Source: Anomaloglossus baeobatrachus
Taxonomy: Eukaryota; Chordata; Amphibia; Anura; Aromobatidae
Assembly (NCBI RefSeq): GCF_048569485.1
Contig: NC_134364.1
Span: forward strand, 123,579,882 to 123,643,881
Reading direction: 5' to 3'
Length of the DNA stretch: 64,000 bases
Position 1 is the first letter of the stretch. Every line of letters begins with the position of its first letter. The notes under the pieces were generated by a model. The model was not told the origin of the DNA. It saw only the letters and a list, made by a program, of their open reading frames with translations, and searched no databases. The position numbers were made by a program, and so were the translations under genes. Below are positions 59,341 through 64,000 of the stretch, in pieces.

Positions 59341-59717
59341 AACACACTGGAATACATACAAACATAGAACAAGAAAGAATTATCAAATATAACAAAAATT
59401 AACTGGAATACAAAAATGCAAAACTCTAACAAAAAAGAGATACAAAGTGCAAAATATAACCAAAAATAGTAGAATAACCCCCCCCCAAGAAAAATGTAAA
59501 TTAAAAAATATAACCAGGGGGGGGATAACACATATTACATATGTGTATATATAGGAGGGGGGTGATATTTTGTGATTTATTATTATAATATATTAGATAG
59601 ATAGTATATTATAATAGAACACAAATATATCACCAAAACGAAAATATACTGGAATGAAAACGAAAAATAATAAAAACAATATATAAAGCTACAAAAAAAC
59701 AAAAAGTATAACAAATC

Positions 59718-59718
<1 letters not shown>

Positions 59719-59811
<93 letters not shown>
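59719..59811. repeat. (TA)n(TAGA)n microsatellite
   Basis: TA run to about 59773, then TAGA repeats to about 59811. Confidence 0.95.
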
Positions 59812-60432
59812 GATATATTATTATATATTTCTTTTTATTATTATGCATGGGGGGTGATATTTTGTGATCTATTATTATAATATAATGGATAGGTAATATA
59901 TTCTAATAGAAGGCAAAAATATCATCAAGACGAAGTGATATTGAAATAAATACAAAAAATAAAGAGAATATATAAAAATACCAAAAAATAAATAACAAAT
60001 ATATATATTTTATATTATATATTATATTTTTTTTGCGGGGTTGATAATTTTTTTTATCTATTACTATAATATATTAGATAGGTAATATATCCTAATAAAA
60101 TGCAAAAATATCAGCAAAACTAAATTAAACTGAAATAAATCTGAAAAGTAATACAGAGAATATATAAAAATACAAAAAAATAAAATAAAAAAAATTAAAA
60201 AATAAATATATATTTTATATTATATTATTATTAGGTTTTTTTTTTGGGGGGGGTGTGATTTTTTTTATCTACTATTACAATATATTAGATAGGTAGTATA
60301 CTGTAATAGAATACAAAAATATCACCAAAATGAAAAGAAACTGAAATATGAAAAATAATAAAAAGAATATATGAAACTACTAAAAAAAAAAATTTTGTAT
60401 ATATAATCTCTCTCTCTCTATCTATATCTATA

Positions 60433-60434
<2 letters not shown>

Positions 60435-60504
<70 letters not shown>
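60435..60504. repeat. (TA)n microsatellite
   Basis: About 35 TA dinucleotides in a row. A shorter TA run lies at about 60877-60905. Confidence 0.95.
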
Positions 60505-60507
<3 letters not shown>

Positions 60508-60872
60508 ATATTATATATTTTTATTATTTTTTTAGGGGGGGGTGATATTTTTTGATCTATTATTATAATATACCAGATAGGTAATATTTTCTAATAGAAT
60601 GCAAAAAATATCAGCAAAATGAAATTAAACTAAAATAAATACAAAAAATAATAAACAGAATATATAAAAATACAAAAAAATTAAATAACATATATATTTT
60701 ATATTATATATTATTAGTATCTTTTTTGGGGGGTGATATATTTTGACCTTTTATTATAATATATTAGGTAATATATTCTTAGAGTACAAATATATCAGAA
60801 AAATGAAAATAAACTGGAATAAATACAAAAAATAATAAAAGAGAGTGTATAAAATACAAAACAATGATACTG

Positions 60873-60908
<36 letters not shown>

Positions 60909-61502
60909 TTTTTTTTTATTTCTATAATTAATCACAAAATATCACCCCCCCCCCAAAAAAAAAAAAGTTATATATCTGTATAAATAATATAGTATTATTA
61001 TCATTTTTCTTTTTTTTGGAGGGGTGATATTTTGTGACCTATTATTATATTATCTAACTAATATATTCTCTTGTAATAGAGTACAAAAAGTATCAGTGAA
61101 AAAATAACAAATAAAAAGAAAAAAATTAAACCAAAAGAGTAATAAATGGAAGTAAATGCAAAAATGAAATAAACTGGAATAAAATGCAACAACTACAAAA
61201 ACAAAGAAGAAAATATATTGGAGTGAAATACAAATATTTAACAAAATACACACACAAATAAAATTATCTATATTAAGGTTTTTTGTGAATTAAAAAAAAA
61301 TGGCAATTTGGAATCATTGGTCTTTTGAAAAAATGTGCCATGCACAGTAACTTGACACCATTGGCTAATCAATGTCCAGAATGTCACTTGTGAGGGCTGA
61401 TAATGGGCCATTGTAGACAGTGACACTACAGAAGTCATGTTAGGCACAAGAGCAGCATAAGGGAGTCAGGTGGAGGGTGTAAAGTACATACTGTGCATAG
61501 TC

Positions 61503-62186
61503 TTAGGCTATGTGCGCATGATGCACGTTTTTGATCCCAAAAAACGCTCCCTCGGCATACATTTTTTGCAGCGTTTTACTGCATTCGTTTTACTGCATTT
61601 TTTACAGCGTTTTACTGCATTTTTTGCAGCGTTTTACTGCATTTTTGGCAGCGTTTTACTGCATTTTTTACAGCATTTTACTGCATTTTTTACAGCGTTT
61701 TACTGCATTTTTTACAGAGTTTTACTGCATTTTTTGCAGCGTTTTACTGCATTTTTTGCAGCGTTTTACTGCATTTTTTTGCAGCGTTTTACTGCATTTT
61801 TTACAGAGTTTTACTGCATTTTTTGCAGCGTTTTACTGCATTTTTTGCAGCGTTTTACTGCATTTTTTACAGCGTTTTACTGCATTTTTTGCAGCGTTTT
61901 ACTGCATTTTTTTAGAGCACTTTTTTACCGCCCAGTGAGTTTTTCAAGTCAAATTTATAACTGGAAGGGCTCAAAAACGCTGGCAAAAACGCAGAGAGAA
62001 TTGACCTGCTGCAGTGATCTCCACAAAGACGCAGCAATAAAAAAAAAAAGCTGCAAGGTGCGCACTGCAAAAATGAAATCTCATAGACTTTGCTGGGGAA
62101 GGAAATGCATGCAGTATTAGGACCAAAACTGCACCAAAAACGCGCAAAAACACAGCAAAAAACGCAGCGTGCGCACAAGACCTTAG
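61503..62186. mobile_element. hAT-like MITE carrying a 22-bp minisatellite
   Basis: Inverted ends 'taggctatgtgcgcatgatg' and 'gcagcgtgcgcacaagacct' (approximate complements). The left part contains about 15 copies of a 22-bp unit (61571-61905). The right part has 'aaaaacgc' words as in its relatives. Non-coding; frames rich in Phe, Tyr, Cys and Leu across it are artefacts. Confidence 0.72.
61571..61905. repeat. 22-bp minisatellite inside the MITE
   Basis: Unit 'gcgttttactgcattttttg' plus 'ca'. About 15 copies, with variants 'tacagcg' and 'tacagag'. It is built from the 'gcgtttt' word of the MITE itself. Confidence 0.92.
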
Positions 62187-62902
62187 TATTTTGCAGATTT
62201 CTAGATGACGGTCTGTACCAGTTACCCAGCTGAGCAGCTGCGCCATTTACTGCCCAGGAACATCATGGAGGAAGCCTACAAATAGTCCTGTGTTGGGGGG
62301 GGCAGGGTGACCGCACACTTGTTGTGGAGTGGGCGAGTTCCACATTTGTGAGGGTCTCAGTCCAGTCACAGTTGCTCCTAACATTGTTCATCCGTTATCC
62401 GATACTAATAATATTCCAGAGTCCTCCAGCAGCTGCGGTGGGGAATGGCTTCTTCACGGCTTGAGGTGTTCCTCACCCAACTTGACCTCCGCATGACAAA
62501 GTGATTGAGGGGAAAGTGGTTTGGGGGAGTTCGCTCAACGTTTTTTGAAGATAGAAAAATATGGTGAGTTTGTAAAGGGGAATCGGCTTTTTTGTTTGTT
62601 TTTGCAGTCATTTTTCTTTTTCCTGAATAATTTTTGTGACACTTCGGAAGAGGTTCTGAAGCTCTATCTTCTATAGAGGGTTTTGCAGCCATTTGGAATT
62701 TGGAACAGATTTAATTAGCCTCAAACTAGTGACTAGGGATGATGAACCCGAGCTGTAAATTAAAAAAAAATGCTAAAAAACCCTCAATATATAAAAAGCA
62801 GAGTGGATTTTCCATTGACATGAACAGGAAAAGAATTCCAAGAGTTTTTGAAGCCATTTTTTATGTGGGTTTTTGAGCAGATCTGCTTCAAAATCCTCTT
62901 TA
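62187..62902. other. Non-coding stretch, nothing identified
   Basis: No gene, RNA or named element recognised. A minus frame at 62405-62692 has no similarity known to me. Confidence 0.35.
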
Positions 62903-63273
62903 AGGCCAGGTGCGCACTAGAAAGTGACATTTTCTCAAGGAAATTCTGGACCCTATGAAAGAATGTGGTAAAAAGCAGCATCAAAACCGCAACAAAATCC
63001 GCATGCGGTTTTGCCACGGTTTGGTGCGGATTTGCCACGGATTGGTCCCTGCGGATTTTTACCATTTTCTATTGCAAAAATTGCAAGTACCTGCGGAAAA
63101 GAAGTGCCACGCTCATTAATTCCGCAGCGGAAAATCTGCGGGTAACTCCGCAGGTATAAAAATACGCAGTGCGCACAGCATTTTTTTATACCCATAGGAT
63201 TTGCTGGGGAAATCCAAAAAAGCAAATCCGCGGCAAAATTCACGGTAAATCCGCAGCGTGCGCACATGGCCTA
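62903..63273. mobile_element. hAT-like MITE with gtgcgcac ends
   Basis: Inverted ends 'aaggccaggtgcgcact' and 'gcgtgcgcacatggcct'. The interior holds 'ccgcggcaaaatt' and 'aaatccgcatgcggttttgc', itself a short palindrome. Non-coding and about 370 bp, related in its ends to the MITEs at 44837 and 61503. Confidence 0.7.
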
Positions 63274-63589
63274 AAAAGCAGTCATTCAGAAGGCAATGAT
63301 CTGTTCTATTCTTGGTTTTCCCAGCTATTAACCCATTATAGTCCATGGCGCTGATCACATGTCTCTGAAGCTTTGTGAACGGTGTGTCCACAAAAATCAC
63401 AGGAACTTGTTTTTTATCAAAATTACACATTTGCGTCCGTGAAAATCAGACACCCCATAACTGACATCCATGTGCCCATTAATAACATTGCGATAGGAAA
63501 GAGAAGCTTTGCAATTTTTTTTATAAATACAAAAAATTGCTGATGGTAGAAACACACTGGGAGGGGGGTTTATGGGTGGGGGGGGGGTC
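63274..63589. other. Short non-coding stretch
   Basis: Nothing identified. A G run lies at about 63577-63587, just before the next minisatellite. Confidence 0.35.
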
Positions 63590-64000
63590 TGTGACAACAT
63601 TAGACTGCCTGTATGTGGGGGGAGGCTGTAAAGACTGTGTGTATGTGGATTAAGAGGGGATTACTAATGGCTCTGTTTATGGGATGGGGTGGCTGTGGGG
63701 ACATTACACTGCCTTTGTTTGTGTGTCGAAAGGTTAAGAGGACATTATATTGCCTGAGTATGTGGGGGGGGGCTATGAGGACATTTCACTGTCTGGGGGG
63801 CTATGAGGACATTAATTACACTGCCTGTATGTGTGGGGTAGCTATGAGGACATTGCACTGCCTGTTTGTGTGTGGTGGGTGCTCTGAGGACATTATGCTG
63901 CCTGAGTATGTGGGGGGGGGGGGGCTGTGAGGACATTAATTACACTGCCTGTATGTGTGGGGTAGCTATGAGGACGTTACACTGCCTGTGTGTGGGTGTT
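63590..64000. repeat. About 42-bp minisatellite, cut by the window edge
   Basis: Repeats of 'gaggacattacactgcctgt' followed by 'atgtggggggggctat'-type sequence, with unit length about 40-50 bp and poorly conserved G runs. About nine copies are visible and the array runs off the right end. Confidence 0.85.

Larger units (their letters stand above)
59341..61270. repeat. Diverged AT-rich large tandem repeat, about 7 copies
   Basis: A G-run plus 'gtgatatttt' landmark recurs at about 59556, 59850, 60037, 60249, 60537, 60730 and 61020, each time followed by 'tattattataatata' and then A-rich sequence with 'atatcaccaaaa'-like words. Spacing is about 190-290 bp, varying with embedded TA runs. No gene. 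Microsatellites are listed separately. Confidence 0.7.

Overview
The window looks like anuran (frog) nuclear DNA, dominated by repeats. Several motifs are ones I know from frog genomes: a 35-bp 'tactgcccctatgtacaag' minisatellite, the 47-bp 'gagcacccgagcatgg' array, palindromic hAT-like MITEs ending in 'gtgcgcac', and GC-rich LTRs starting TGTGRCRCC. By my estimate tandem arrays alone fill about 29 kb (45%). The assignment to frog rests on remembered motifs, not on a database search.

The only host gene I can name is on the minus strand: GYPC (glycophorin C). Its last coding exon (transmembrane segment, YRHKGTY protein 4.1 site, C-terminal EYFI) lies at 9083-9279. A second, protein-identical copy lies at 14105-14301. 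The preceding 45-bp exon is at 19737-19781, in matching splice phase and present once. Earlier exons would lie to the right, in introns filled with satellites; a weak exon candidate is at 51288-51391.

Layout: 1-352 minisatellite. 1581-4018 LTR fossil carrying an inserted L1 LINE and a MITE. 4019-7978 older repeats and a solo LTR (5482-6570). 7979-8697 palindromic MITE. 8541-18615 two tandem copies of a 5.0-kb unit holding the last GYPC exon and a non-autonomous LTR element. 19737-19781 GYPC exon. 19862-20819 28-bp array. 21620-29465 44-bp array. 30526-32995 35-bp array. 34919-38845 Helitron-like element swollen by a 33-bp minisatellite. 39058-40179, 43656-44792 and 45427-47194 further members of the LTR family. 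40555-42618 and 47197-50684 the 47-bp arrays. 51553-59340 31-bp array grading into a diverged AT-rich large repeat (to about 61270). Two hAT-like MITEs and a closing minisatellite follow.

The most interesting content is the LTR element at 10151-19639. It carries no recognisable pol, but one of its reading frames contains a clear cold-shock (Y-box type) nucleic-acid-binding domain. Target-site duplications give a full order of events: a solo LTR entered the GYPC intron (TSD CAGT), the cold-shock element entered that LTR (TSD GACG), and a tandem duplication with breakpoints in the MITE and in the 3' LTR then copied the GYPC terminal exon. LTRs of the family also begin with a hairpin whose stem appears to covary between copies.
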